From: Arthrobacter sp. Bz4
GTDB lineage: Bacteria; Actinomycetota; Actinomycetes; Actinomycetales; Micrococcaceae
Assembly (NCBI RefSeq): GCF_003075455.1
Contig: NZ_QDAE01000005.1
Coordinates: 124,001-188,000 of the forward strand
Direction of reading: 5' to 3'
DNA length: 64,000 nucleotides
Shown in pieces: positions 63,882 through 64,000 of the stretch. Positions within the stretch are counted from its first letter, which is position 1. Each line of letters starts with the position of its first letter. The notes beneath the pieces are model-generated. The model saw nothing but the letters and a program-made list of their open reading frames with translations. It did not search any database and was not told the DNA's origin. The position numbers and the translations under genes were made by a program.

Positions 63882-64000
63882 TCACTGTATCTGCGGCGGG
63901 AGCGACATGCCGACGAGCGTTTTGACCTTGCCAGAGAGGACTTGAACAAAGGGGGAGGTGAGGTCGGCGGCCTTGGCGTTGGCCGCTCTCACTGCGGCTG
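63882..64000 (-). CDS. C-terminal end of an unidentified gene entering from the right edge
   Basis: An open minus-strand frame covers the last ~119 bp and ends in TGA just upstream of the DUF5677-like gene. It reads AAVRAANAKAADLTSPFVQV then LSGKVKTLVGMSLPPQIQ. Too little is visible to name it. The tight spacing to the next gene suggests one operon. Confidence 0.5.
   Translation of the reverse strand, partial: AAVRAANAKAADLTSPFVQVLSGKVKTLVGMSLPPQIQ

Overview
The window is a 64 kb piece of a high-GC Gram-positive chromosome. GuaB3, the SURF1-DUF3817-guaA neighbourhood, ispH next to xseAB, many GTG/TTG starts and many apparently leaderless genes point to an actinobacterium, most likely in the Micrococcaceae (Arthrobacter-like). 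The family-level assignment is inference from gene content only.

Layout. 1-5823: a beta-galactoside utilisation operon on the minus strand (GH42 beta-galactosidase, two sugar ABC permeases, lipoprotein binding protein) with a divergent LacI-type regulator and two near-identical 18-bp palindromic operators between them. 5835-13409: translation, chaperone and purine genes (THUMP-like methyltransferase, prfC, groES-groEL behind a promoter with two CIRCE operators, guaB). 13465-26501: ABC exporters, including a pair with complementary degenerate ATP sites, a MarR regulator, guaB3, glpD, an orphan PTS EIIA, SURF1, DUF3817 and guaA. 26637-36489: a giant DUF4011-like helicase/nuclease with altered Walker motifs, a SAF/CpaB-like protein, FmdB, 5-formyl-THF cyclo-ligase, galU, an acetyltransferase, a membrane protein and an APH-fold kinase. 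36592-39882: a two-component system flanked by two related small secreted proteins. 39934-54897: regulators with their likely targets (Lrp/MFS, ArsR, MarR/nitronate monooxygenase), NUDIX, rsgA, an alaA-like aminotransferase, PPK2, xseAB, ispH, rmuC and ychF. After a strong terminator behind ychF, 54955-64000 is an accessory island: a zinc-ribbon protein, a small ORF split by an IS30 element, an unknown protein, McrBC with an EVE-like reader domain, a GIY-YIG protein and a DUF5677-like protein.

Sequence quality. Six genes are broken by seven apparent single-base deletions, each repairable by restoring one G or C of a doubled base (GH42 twice, THUMP methyltransferase, guaB, histidine kinase, xseB, one island gene). 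Because guaB and xseB are core genes, these are probably sequencing or assembly errors. The genes are therefore given below as full-length loci with the break noted.

Signals. About fifteen genes have a TANNNT hexamer 6-8 nt before an ATG/GTG start, most of them without a Shine-Dalgarno sequence, which suggests leaderless transcripts; several starts were chosen on that basis. No tRNA, rRNA, CRISPR array or replication origin was recognised.
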